From positions 1 through 13,562 of the forward strand of contig JANJUT010000097.1 of assembly GCA_024710445.1 (NCBI GenBank): a DNA stretch of 13,562 bases, given 5' to 3'. This DNA comes from Thiobacillus sp. (GTDB taxonomy: Bacteria; Pseudomonadota; Gammaproteobacteria; Burkholderiales; Thiobacillaceae). A model generated the notes under the pieces. It saw nothing but the letters and a program-made list of their open reading frames with translations, had not been told where the DNA came from and did not search any database. A program made the translations under genes and the position numbers. This document shows, in pieces, positions 1 to 6,533 of the stretch. The first letter of the stretch is position 1. Each line of letters starts with the position of its first letter.

Positions 1-426
1 TAAATCGTCGAACATGACGCCAAAGCCGTTCTTCATCCGCGCGTCGGCGATGCGGATCGGCCAGGGTTTCAGGATATCAAACAGGCGAAACAGGCCAAAC
101 GCCAGCGCGACCCACAGCCAGCTGGCAGGGGTAAACAGCAACACCAGCGCGAACGCGACAATTTCGTCCCACACCATGCCGCCGTGATCGGCCACGCCCA
201 GTGCCCGACCGGTGCGGCCGCAGGCCCATATGCCGAGCAGAAACGTGGCTATCAACAAAATGATCTGGTTGGGCAGGTCGGATGCGATGGCGGCGATCAG
301 CCAGAACAATGGCAGCCCCAGCAGCGTGCCGACCGTGCCGGGCGCCCTGGGCGCAAGCCCGCTGCCAAAACCGAAAGCGATCAGGTGTGCCGGGTGCGTG
401 AGCAGGAATTTAAGATTGGGCTGCAA
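1..426 (-). CDS. pgpA: Phosphatidylglycerophosphatase A, 3' end cut off by window edge
   Basis: Membrane phosphatase that removes phosphate from phosphatidylglycerophosphate to give phosphatidylglycerol. 142 codons are visible and the C-terminus lies beyond position 1; the family is usually about 160-170 residues. Recognised from FGSGLAPRAPGTVGTL near the N-terminus, DHGGMVWDEIVAF in the middle, and FRLFDILKPWPI followed by KNGFGVMFDDL at the edge, with hydrophobic membrane stretches between them. No ATG suits the N-terminus. The best start is TTG at 426, giving MQPNLKFLLTHPAHL, which resembles typical betaproteobacterial PgpA starts; a weak AGGG lies about 12 nt upstream. This start overlaps the end of thiL by 17 bp, consistent with translational coupling. 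The identity is sure; the exact start is moderately sure. Confidence 0.9.
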   Translation of the reverse strand, partial: MQPNLKFLLTHPAHLIAFGFGSGLAPRAPGTVGTLLGLPLFWLIAAIASDLPNQIILLIATFLLGIWACGRTGRALGVADHGGMVWDEIVAFALVLLFTPASWLWVALAFGLFRLFDILKPWPIRIADARMKNGFGVMFDDL

Positions 427-1369
427 AGTGGTCGTACCCTGTTTGGTCGAGCGTGAGCGCCTGGCCGTCGGCGTCGAGAACCGTGAGTCCGGGTTCGGCC
501 TGGATGCGGCCGATGCGGGTGACGGCCACGTCAACGTCCGCAGCCGCAGCCAGCACCGCGTCCCGTCTGGACGGCGGCGCGGTAAAGCACAGTTCGTAAT
601 CATCGCCGCCTGCCAGGACACTGTTGCGTGCCACGGTTTCGTGCAGGTATGTCTGCATCACCGGCAGTGTCGGCAGGGCGGCGAATTCGAGGGTCGCCCC
701 CATGTTGGAGCGTCCCAGAATATGCCCGAGATCGCCCAGCAGGCCATCCGAAATATCAATGGCGCTGTGGGCGATGCCGCGCAACGCAATACCGAGTTCC
801 ACCTGCGGCATGGGCAGATACAGTGCGGGCAGGACCTTGGCCGCATCGGCCTGTTCCATGGACACGCGTCCCTGACGATAGGCCAGCGCCATGGCCGCCG
901 AGCCGAGCACGCCCGATACCCAGATATCGTCGCCGGCCCGGGCGCCGTCGCGGCGCAACGCCTGACCGGGCGGGACTTCGCCCATGACCGTGATGCTGAT
1001 GGTGAGTGGACCGCGCGTGGTGTCGCCGCCCACCAGTTCGATGCCATGCAGGTCGGCCATGCGAAAAAGACCGCGCGCAAACGCGGTGAGCCAGGCGTCG
1101 TCGGCTTCGGGCAGCGCAATCGATAAAGTTGCCCAACGCGGCGTGGCCCCCATCGCCGCGAGGTCCGACAGATTCACCGCCAGCGATTTATGGCCGAGAC
1201 CTGCGGGGCTGTCCTGCGGCGAAAAATGACGGCCTTCGAGCAGCATGTCGCTGGAGATCGCGAGTTGCATGCCGGGCGTGGGCGCCAGCAGCGCGCAGTC
1301 ATCGCCCACACCCAGCACCGCGCCGGGCGTGGCGCGGGTGAAGTGTCGGGCGATGAGGTCGAATTCCAT
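410..1369 (-). CDS. thiL: Thiamine-monophosphate kinase
   Basis: Cytosolic enzyme that phosphorylates thiamine monophosphate with ATP to make thiamine diphosphate, the last step of the pathway. At 319 residues it matches the usual family length. Visible motifs in order: GVGDDCAL (residues 20-27), SDMLLEGRHF (40-49), NLSDLAAMGATP (66-77), GGDTTRG (114-120), ISDGLLGDLG in the middle of the C-terminal half, and GGDDYELCFTAP near the end. These fit the PurM/ThiL-type ATP- and Mg-binding fold. It lies between nusB (47-bp gap) and pgpA (17-bp overlap), the common nusB-thiL-pgpA order. The ATG at 1369 has no clear Shine-Dalgarno sequence, but the reading from MEFDLIARHF fits the family N-terminus. 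No missing key residues were noticed. Confidence 0.96.
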   Translation of the reverse strand: MEFDLIARHFTRATPGAVLGVGDDCALLAPTPGMQLAISSDMLLEGRHFSPQDSPAGLGHKSLAVNLSDLAAMGATPRWATLSIALPEADDAWLTAFARGLFRMADLHGIELVGGDTTRGPLTISITVMGEVPPGQALRRDGARAGDDIWVSGVLGSAAMALAYRQGRVSMEQADAAKVLPALYLPMPQVELGIALRGIAHSAIDISDGLLGDLGHILGRSNMGATLEFAALPTLPVMQTYLHETVARNSVLAGGDDYELCFTAPPSRRDAVLAAAADVDVAVTRIGRIQAEPGLTVLDADGQALTLDQTGYDHFAAQS

Positions 1370-1390
1370 GGTGGTGAGCGGGAAGGGGTG

Positions 1391-1417
1391 AGCGGAGTGC
1401 GGTGACGGCTCTCCGCT
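1391..1417. repeat. Small inverted repeat in the nusB-thiL gap
   Basis: AGCGGAG (1391-1397) and CTCCGCT (1411-1417) form a perfect 7-bp inverted repeat around a 13-nt loop. It touches the first base of the nusB stop codon (1417-1419). There is no T-tract, so it is not a convincing intrinsic terminator. It may only shape the mRNA between nusB and thiL, or be chance in GC-rich DNA. Confidence 0.3.
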
Positions 1418-1869
1418 TACTGTTCGCTGCTCACGCCCTTCTTTTTGGCATGCTCGATTTCGACTGCGCGCACGCTCTGCGCCAGTTTGTCGAGGACGCC
1501 ATTGATGTATTTGTGGCCGTCGGTGCCGCCGAATTTCTTAGCCAGTTCGACGCCTTCATTGATCGCGACGCGCCACGGCACGTCGGGGCAACTCACCAGT
1601 TCATAGGTGCCGATGAGCAGAATGCCGCGTTCGATGGGCGAGAGCTCGGCCACCGGGCGATCCAGGCAGGGCGCCAGTCGGGTGCTCAACAGGTCTTCGT
1701 CCTTGATCACGCCATACAGCAGGGTGCGGAAATACGCCTCGTCGACACGCTTGAACTGCTCGTCTTCCTTGAGGTTGGCGGCGATCAGCGTGATGTCGGC
1801 TCCGCCCACCAGCCAGGCGTAGACGCCTTGCAGGGTGAATTCGCGGGCGACCTTGCGGGAACCTGCCAT
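1417..1869 (-). CDS. nusB: Transcription antitermination protein NusB
   Basis: All-helical RNA-binding factor that pairs with NusE (S10) on boxA and supports antitermination in rRNA operons. It is 150 residues, a normal family length. Diagnostic stretches are AREFTLQGVYAW near the N-terminus, DEAYFRTLLYGV, LSPIERGILLIGTYEL in the middle, and VPWRVAINEGVELAKKFGG followed by HKYINGVLDKLA at the end. The ATG at 1869 is preceded by a strong GAGGTGA Shine-Dalgarno at suitable spacing, which settles the start. It follows ribH after a 118-bp gap holding two inverted repeats and precedes thiL. The ribH-nusB pairing is a classic proteobacterial arrangement. Confidence 0.97.
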   Translation of the reverse strand: MAGSRKVAREFTLQGVYAWLVGGADITLIAANLKEDEQFKRVDEAYFRTLLYGVIKDEDLLSTRLAPCLDRPVAELSPIERGILLIGTYELVSCPDVPWRVAINEGVELAKKFGGTDGHKYINGVLDKLAQSVRAVEIEHAKKKGVSSEQ

Positions 1870-1899
1870 TAAAGTTCACCTCGCGCAGCGAAGCCCTGT

Positions 1900-1927
1900 C
1901 GCCCTCTCCCGCAAGCGGGGGAGGGCG
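1900..1927. repeat. Strong GC-rich hairpin between ribH and nusB
   Basis: CGCCCTCTCCCGC (1900-1912) and GCGGGGGAGGGCG (1915-1927) form a 13-bp stem around AA, with one T/G position that can wobble-pair in RNA. Very similar palindromes are, from memory, dispersed in many GC-rich proteobacterial genomes, so this is probably a REP-like intergenic element. It sits 30 bases upstream of the nusB start, in what would be its leader. There is no run of T after it on either strand. Confidence 0.6.
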
Positions 1928-1939
1928 GGGAGGGGGGGG

Positions 1940-1987
1940 CTGTCATGCCGGGCATCATTGTGGGTAATTGAACGTGCGGCATGACAG
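1940..1987. repeat. Perfect 11-bp inverted repeat just after the ribH stop
   Basis: CTGTCATGCCG (1940-1950) and CGGCATGACAG (1977-1987) are exact reverse complements 26 bases apart, and the right arm abuts the ribH stop codon (1988-1990). A tighter palindrome, ATGCCGGGCAT, lies at the inner end of the left arm. Its position just 3' of ribH suggests an mRNA-stabilising or terminator-like stem, but it lacks a T-tract. A dispersed repeat or small non-coding element remnant is also possible. Confidence 0.55.
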
Positions 1988-2455
1988 TCAGAGACGCTTC
2001 AGCAGGTTGGCCATTTCCACGGCCACGCGTGCGGCATCGCGGCCCTTTTCGGCCATGCGCACATGGGCCTGCTCTTCGGTGTCCACGGTGAGGATGGCAT
2101 TGGCGATCGGCATGCCGGTTTCCAGTTGCACATCGAGAATGCCGCGCGAGGATTCGTTCGACACCACTTCAAAGTGATAGGTGTCGCCGCGCACCACGGC
2201 GCCGAGTGCGACCAGCGCATCGAACTTGCCGGACTGCGCCATTTTCTGCAGCACCAGCGGATGCTCGAGTGCGCCAGGCACATCGACCAGCAGCACGTCA
2301 TCCCTGGCGACGCCGAGGCGGGCCAGTTCGATTTCGCAGGCGGACAGCAGGCCTTCGCAGATGTCCTTGTTGAAGCGGCTCATGACGATGCCGATTTTGA
2401 GCCCCGCGCCCTGATAGACCGGGTCGAGTTCGGAAATGCTGCTGCTGGTTCCCAT
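1988..2455 (-). CDS. ribH: 6,7-dimethyl-8-ribityllumazine synthase
   Basis: Condenses 5-amino-6-ribitylamino-uracil with 3,4-dihydroxy-2-butanone 4-phosphate to give lumazine, the direct precursor of riboflavin; family members form oligomers up to icosahedral shells. It is 155 residues, the usual length. Motifs seen are GIVMSRFN near residue 22, [30 protein letters not shown] with the expected active-site histidine, and [10 protein letters not shown]. The ATG at 2455 has AGAGGT about 7 nt upstream. It lies 21 bp after ribBA, so its two substrate routes and its product user (ribE) sit in one transcription unit. The short [11 protein letters not shown] lead is typical of a variable N-terminus. 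Confidence 0.97.
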   Translation of the reverse strand: MGTSSSISELDPVYQGAGLKIGIVMSRFNKDICEGLLSACEIELARLGVARDDVLLVDVPGALEHPLVLQKMAQSGKFDALVALGAVVRGDTYHFEVVSNESSRGILDVQLETGMPIANAILTVDTEEQAHVRMAEKGRDAARVAVEMANLLKRL

Positions 2456-2476
2456 GATGCGTACCTCTAAATGTAG

Positions 2477-3562
2477 TTAGGCTTTTTCAGAATAGCCGGT
2501 GACTTCCAGTCCGAAACCATCCATCGCGGGCATTTTGCGCGGGCTGGCCAGCAGCTTCATCTTGCCGACGCCGAGGTCGCGCAGGATCTGGGCGCCGATG
2601 CCGTAGTCACGCAGATCGTATTTCTGGCTGGCAACGGGTGCCGGGTTGATGCGCTGCAGCAGCGCATCGGCGGTTTCCGGGCGGTGCAGCAACACGATGA
2701 TGCCGCACTGCGATTCGGCGATGCGTTCCATCGCGCCCAGGATCGGCCATGAATGGCCGCCGCCGGTGACGTCGAGAAAATCCATCACCGAGAGGGGTTC
2801 GTGCACGCGTACCAGGGTTTCCTTGTCGGCCAGAATCTCGCCCTTGACCAGCGCCAGATGCGTTTCCCGGGCGCAGGTGTCACGGTAGGCCACCAGGCGG
2901 AATGCGCCGTATACCGTCTGGATCAGGCGGTCGGCGACACGTTCGACCAGGCTTTCGGTCTGGTTGCGATAATGGATCAGGTCGGCAATGGCACCGATTT
3001 TCAGTCCGTGTTCCTGGGCGAATGGAATCAGGTCGGGCAACCGCGCCATGGAGCCGTCATCCTTGAGAATTTCGCAGATCACCGACGCGGGTTCCAGTCC
3101 GGCCAGCCCGGCCAGATCGCAACCGGCTTCAGTGTGCCCGGCACGCATCAGCACCCCACCGGGCTGCGCGCGCAGCGGGAAAATGTGGCCGGGTTGAACG
3201 ATGTCGGTCGGCTTGGCATCGCGTTTCACCGCAGCCAGGATGGTGACGGCACGGTCGCCGGCGGAAATGCCGGTGGTCACGCCTTCGGCTGCTTCGATCG
3301 AAGCGGTAAACGCGGTGCTGTGCTGCGCCTGGTTGTTGTCCACCATCTGCTTCAAGCCCAGTTGGCGACAGCGGTCGTCGGTCAGGGTCAGACAGATCAG
3401 GCCGCGACCGTACTTGGCCATGAAATTGATCGCCTCCGGCGTGACGTGCTCGGCGGCCATCACTAGGTCGCCCTCGTTTTCGCGGTCTTCCTCGTCGACC
3501 AGCACAACCATGCGGCCGGCCCTGAGTTCTTCAATGATTTCGGTGGTGGAGGCGAGGCTCAT
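2477..3562 (-). CDS. ribBA: 3,4-dihydroxy-2-butanone-4-phosphate synthase with degenerate GTP cyclohydrolase II domain
   Basis: Residues about 1-200 are a DHBP synthase, converting ribulose 5-phosphate to DHBP plus formate: metal/substrate motif DEEDRENEGDL (23-33), HSTAFTASIEA (81-91), GISAGDRA (98-105), PGHIFPLRAQPGGVLMRAGH (124-143) and TEAGCDL (144-150). Residues about 205-361 follow the GTP cyclohydrolase II fold (VRVHEPLSV at 251-259, a GFGLEV ending at 349-354), but the three zinc-binding cysteines expected just after VRVH are absent; only C230 and C286 lie elsewhere in that half. The second domain is therefore probably not catalytic, as in many beta- and gammaproteobacterial RibBA-like proteins. 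An active RibA must then be encoded elsewhere. The ATG at 3562 lies 15 bp after ribE, with AGGA between. Confidence 0.93.
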   Translation of the reverse strand: MSLASTTEIIEELRAGRMVVLVDEEDRENEGDLVMAAEHVTPEAINFMAKYGRGLICLTLTDDRCRQLGLKQMVDNNQAQHSTAFTASIEAAEGVTTGISAGDRAVTILAAVKRDAKPTDIVQPGHIFPLRAQPGGVLMRAGHTEAGCDLAGLAGLEPASVICEILKDDGSMARLPDLIPFAQEHGLKIGAIADLIHYRNQTESLVERVADRLIQTVYGAFRLVAYRDTCARETHLALVKGEILADKETLVRVHEPLSVMDFLDVTGGGHSWPILGAMERIAESQCGIIVLLHRPETADALLQRINPAPVASQKYDLRDYGIGAQILRDLGVGKMKLLASPRKMPAMDGFGLEVTGYSEKA

Positions 3563-3577
3563 CAGTCTTGGTCCTGT

Positions 3578-4201
3578 TCAATCTTTGTCCGTGGCGTGGG
3601 TGAATTGCGTGCTGCTTGTAAATTGGGCCAGGCGCTCGACATAGCGCGCGATCATGTCGACTTCCAGATTGACGCGGGTACCGGCCTGCAGATGCTTGAG
3701 GGTGGTCTGTTCCAGCGTGTGCGGGATCAGATTCAGCGCAAACCGCGTGCCGTCCACCTGGTTGACCGTCAGCGAAACGCCGTTCACCGTGATCGAGCCC
3801 TTGCGGATGATGTAGCGCGCGAGTTCGTGCGGCGCGTCGATTTCCAGCAGATGCGATTCACCGACCGGAGCGAAACGATGCACCGTGCCGACGCCATCGA
3901 CGTGGCCCGACACCAGATGCCCCCCCAGCCGGTCTGCCAGCCGCAGCGCCTTTTCCAGATTGACTTCCGCGCCCGGTGCGAAGCCTTCGGTGACGCGCAG
4001 GGTTTCGGCCGAGACATCGACGCTGAAGCTGTCGGGTGTGAGTGCCACGGCCGTCAGACACACGCCGTTGACCGCGATGCTGTCGCCCAGTGCGACGTCC
4101 GAGAAATCGAGTCCGCCGCCGGTGATGACCATGCGCGCGTCAGCGCCGCGCGCGTCGTATTCGTGGATGCGGCCGATGGATTGAATGATACCGGTGAACA
4201 T
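3578..4201 (-). CDS. ribE: Riboflavin synthase (alpha chain)
   Basis: Dismutates two molecules of 6,7-dimethyl-8-ribityllumazine to riboflavin and the pyrimidine precursor. It has two tandem lumazine-binding barrels: N-terminal GDSIAVNGVCLTAV and GGHLVSGHVDG, then C-terminal KGSITVNGVSLTVN and NLIPHTLEQTTL. The family nearly always starts MFTGII, so I chose the ATG at 4201 (207 residues) over an in-frame ATG at 4234 that would add 11 unusual residues; neither has a good Shine-Dalgarno. It is the first gene of the minus-strand run, 15 bp before ribBA. ribD, often upstream in related genomes, is not here. The symbol follows the ribE/ribH convention, in which E. coli calls this gene ribC. Confidence 0.95.
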   Translation of the reverse strand: MFTGIIQSIGRIHEYDARGADARMVITGGGLDFSDVALGDSIAVNGVCLTAVALTPDSFSVDVSAETLRVTEGFAPGAEVNLEKALRLADRLGGHLVSGHVDGVGTVHRFAPVGESHLLEIDAPHELARYIIRKGSITVNGVSLTVNQVDGTRFALNLIPHTLEQTTLKHLQAGTRVNLEVDMIARYVERLAQFTSSTQFTHATDKD

Positions 4202-4379
4202 GCGTGTAGGGGAGCTGCCAGTAAGACCCGCCATTGTAGGCGTTTAGGCCGGGCGGGAGAACCACCCGCAAGGATTAACCGTGATTGCAAGACATTAATG
4301 GCGACAAAGCCGCGTTCTCTTTGGGAGCGGCAAGTACAGACGGACTAGCGTCAATATGAAGATAAGCGGGTCCTTAATT

Positions 4380-4388
4380 TGATACAAT
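4380..4388 (+). promoter_or_regulatory. Candidate extended -10 promoter in the ribE/nitronate-monooxygenase divergent gap
   Basis: TGATACAAT (4380-4388) matches an extended -10 (TGnTATAAT with one mismatch) 28 bases before the plus-strand start at 4417; no good -35 is visible at 17-18 bp, which extended -10 promoters can tolerate. AGGA (4400-4403) lies between. The 215-bp divergent gap (4202-4416) is more AT-rich than its flanks. On the minus strand a weak pair, TTGTAT - 17 - TATCTT, could serve ribE. No FMN riboswitch pattern was recognised. Confidence 0.4.
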
Positions 4389-4416
4389 TGAAGAATATGA
4401 GGACAGAAAGCGCGGC

Positions 4417-5586
4417 ATGACGACGCCCAGATCATTTGCCATTCGAGGCCGGAGCCTGTTGCCCATCGTGCAGGGCGGCATGGGCGTGGGTATTTCCGCG
4501 CATCGCCTGGCGGGAACCGTGGCGCATGCCGGCGCAGTCGGCACGATTGCGAGCATCGATCTGCGTCATCATCATGACGATCTGTCGGAGCAGACCAGGC
4601 ATTGCCGCGACAAGGACGAACTCAACCGGCTCAATCTCGTCGGACTCGACCGTGAAATCAGGGCGGCGCTCGAACTCGCGTCCGGCAACGGGCTGGTGGC
4701 GGTCAACGTGATGAAGGCGGTCACCGAGCATCCGGCGCTGGTACGGCAGGCCTGCGCGTCGGGTGCGCAGGCCATCGTGATGGGGGCGGGGTTGCCACTT
4801 GATCTGCCCGAAATGACTGAAGGCTATCCCGACGTGGCGTTGATCCCGATTCTGTCGGACGCGCGTGGCGTTGCCATTGTGCTCAAGAAATGGTCGCGCA
4901 AGGGCTGTCTGCCGGATGCCATCGTGATCGAACACCCTTTGTATGCAGGCGGTCACCTCGGCGCCCCGAACCCGGCCGAACTGGCCAATGAGCGCTTCAA
5001 CTTCGCCGAAGTACTGCCCGGTATCTTCAAGGTGTTCGACGACATGGGGCTGGCACGCGAGCAGATTCCCGTCATCGTCGGCGGCGGCATCAACACGCAC
5101 GAAAAGCTGCTGGACACACTGGCGCTGGGGGCAAGTGCCGTGCAGGTCGGCACGCCGTTCGCCGTCACCGAAGAGGGCGATGCCCATCCCAATTTCAAGC
5201 ATGTGCTGGCTGACGCCAGGCCCGAGGATATCGTCACCTTCATGAGCGTGGCCGGCTTGCCGGCGCGTGCGGTGAATACCCCGTGGCTCGCCAATTACAT
5301 GAAGCGCGAAGCCAGGCTGCAGGCGGTGGCCAAAGCCGATCCCAAGCGCTGCGCCATCGGTCTGCATTGCCTGACGCAATGCGGCCTGCGTGACGGCATC
5401 GCCAGGGCCGGGCAGTTCTGCATTGATTCGCAACTGGTCGCGGCACTCAAGGGCGAGATCAGCAAGGGCCTGTTCTTCCGTGGCAGCGAGAGCCTGCCAT
5501 TCGGCAGCGCGATCCGCTCGGTGCAGGAGTTGATCGACTACTTCCTTACCGGCGTGAACCCCGGATTGTCAGGAGCTGCGGCGTGA
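4417..5586 (+). CDS. Nitronate monooxygenase / 2-nitropropane dioxygenase-like FMN protein
   Basis: A COG2070-type FMN-dependent TIM barrel of 389 residues. The N-terminus has the substrate/FMN loop PIVQGGMGVGIS (16-27). The middle has EHPLYAGGHLGAP (172-184), with the AGGH histidine at the catalytic position of nitronate monooxygenases. The phosphate-binding part is PVIVGGGINT (218-227) and GASAVQVGTPFAVTEE (238-253). The C-terminal part carries C312, C318, C322 and C335, a spacing that could hold an Fe-S cluster or metal. A charged, His-rich insertion lies near residues 49-80. The actual substrate is unknown; family members are often misnamed, so oxidation of nitronates is only one possibility. 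It overlaps the next gene by 4 bp, so the two are probably translationally coupled. Confidence 0.85.
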   Translation: MTTPRSFAIRGRSLLPIVQGGMGVGISAHRLAGTVAHAGAVGTIASIDLRHHHDDLSEQTRHCRDKDELNRLNLVGLDREIRAALELASGNGLVAVNVMKAVTEHPALVRQACASGAQAIVMGAGLPLDLPEMTEGYPDVALIPILSDARGVAIVLKKWSRKGCLPDAIVIEHPLYAGGHLGAPNPAELANERFNFAEVLPGIFKVFDDMGLAREQIPVIVGGGINTHEKLLDTLALGASAVQVGTPFAVTEEGDAHPNFKHVLADARPEDIVTFMSVAGLPARAVNTPWLANYMKREARLQAVAKADPKRCAIGLHCLTQCGLRDGIARAGQFCIDSQLVAALKGEISKGLFFRGSESLPFGSAIRSVQELIDYFLTGVNPGLSGAAA

Positions 5587-6533
5587 GTGCACTCGCCGAC
5601 CGCGTTCACACCTTTGGCCGCGCCATGCTGGAGCGGCATGGCGAACGGGTGCACAAGATCGCGCTCGACGCCGGCTTCACCTGCCCCAATCGGGATGGCA
5701 GCAAAGGCATCGGCGGCTGCACCTTCTGCAACAATAAATCGTTTGCGCCGGGCACGCGCGATCCGGTGTCGCTCGCCGCGCAATTCGATCGCGCACGCGG
5801 CCGCATTGCGCAAGGCACCGGCGCGCGTCGCTTCATCGCCTATTTCCAGGCGTATACCAACACCTATGCCCACGTCGACGAACTGCGTGCCCTGTATGAC
5901 GATGCGCTGGCGGCCCCAGACGTGATGGGTTTGTCGATCGGCACCCGGCCCGACTGCGTGCCGCCGCCGGTGCTGGACCTGCTGGCCGAGTATCGCGAGC
6001 GTGGCCACGAGGTATGGCTGGAGCTGGGGTTGCAGTCGTCGTTTGACGATACGCTGGCGCGGGTGAACCGTGGCCATGGTTTTGCCGAATACGAAACGGC
6101 GACCCGCGCAGCGCGTGCGCGCGGCATCCCGGTATGTTGCCATTTGATCGTCGGCTTGCCGGGTGAGGACGAGTCCCACAGTCACACCAGCCTCGACCGT
6201 GTGCTCAAGGTGGGGGTCGATGGCCTCAAGCTGCATCCGCTGCATGTGGTGAAGCACACCAAGCTGGCCATCGAATGGAAGCGCGGCGAATACGAACCGC
6301 TGACTGAGGCTGAATATGCACGCATCGCAGCCGACCTGAGCGAGCGCACGCCGTGGGACGTGGTGTTTCATCGCGTCACCGGCACCGCACCGTCCGACAT
6401 TCTGCTGGCGCCCGCCTGGTGTGCGAAGAAATGGGATGTATTGAACGGCATCGCAGACGAACTGGCACGGCGCGGCAGCCGCCAGGGATCGCGTGCGGGC
6501 CAAGCATGGAAGGGAGAATTACATGCCGCTTGA
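5583..6533 (+). CDS. Radical SAM protein, YhcC/TIGR01212 family
   Basis: A 316-residue radical SAM protein. The cluster-binding cysteines are C34, C46 and C49, in FTCPNRDGS...GGCTFC, the C-x11-C-x2-C spacing of the YhcC family. Other family stretches are FIAYFQAYTNTYA, SIGTRPDC, ELGLQSSFDDTL, HLIVGLPGEDE and GLKLHPLHVVKHT. The start is GTG at 5583, overlapping the TGA of the previous gene by 4 bp, with AGGAG about 8 nt upstream. The reaction catalysed by the family is not established as far as I know. Its place directly before ubiU suggests, but does not show, a role linked to anaerobic metabolism. It is not QueE-like despite the queD gene further down. Confidence 0.9.
   Translation: MSALADRVHTFGRAMLERHGERVHKIALDAGFTCPNRDGSKGIGGCTFCNNKSFAPGTRDPVSLAAQFDRARGRIAQGTGARRFIAYFQAYTNTYAHVDELRALYDDALAAPDVMGLSIGTRPDCVPPPVLDLLAEYRERGHEVWLELGLQSSFDDTLARVNRGHGFAEYETATRAARARGIPVCCHLIVGLPGEDESHSHTSLDRVLKVGVDGLKLHPLHVVKHTKLAIEWKRGEYEPLTEAEYARIAADLSERTPWDVVFHRVTGTAPSDILLAPAWCAKKWDVLNGIADELARRGSRQGSRAGQAWKGELHAA

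Noticed and set aside
212..1126. 304-codon plus-strand frame across pgpA and thiL
   Set aside because: It crosses two well-supported opposite-strand genes and has low-complexity Arg/Gly/His composition without motifs.
4202..4416. Possible FMN riboswitch before ribE
   Set aside because: I could not find the conserved AGG...GGGGCAGGGU-type core on the minus strand; a covariance-model scan would settle it.
4432..5433. 333-codon minus-strand frame opposite the nitronate-monooxygenase-like gene
   Set aside because: Its composition (His/Arg/Gln-rich) is typical of a shadow frame, and the plus-strand frame carries clear FMN-barrel motifs.
5538..6503. 321-codon minus-strand frame opposite the radical SAM gene
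   Set aside because: The sense frame has the C-x11-C-x2-C motif and other family stretches; the antisense frame has none.
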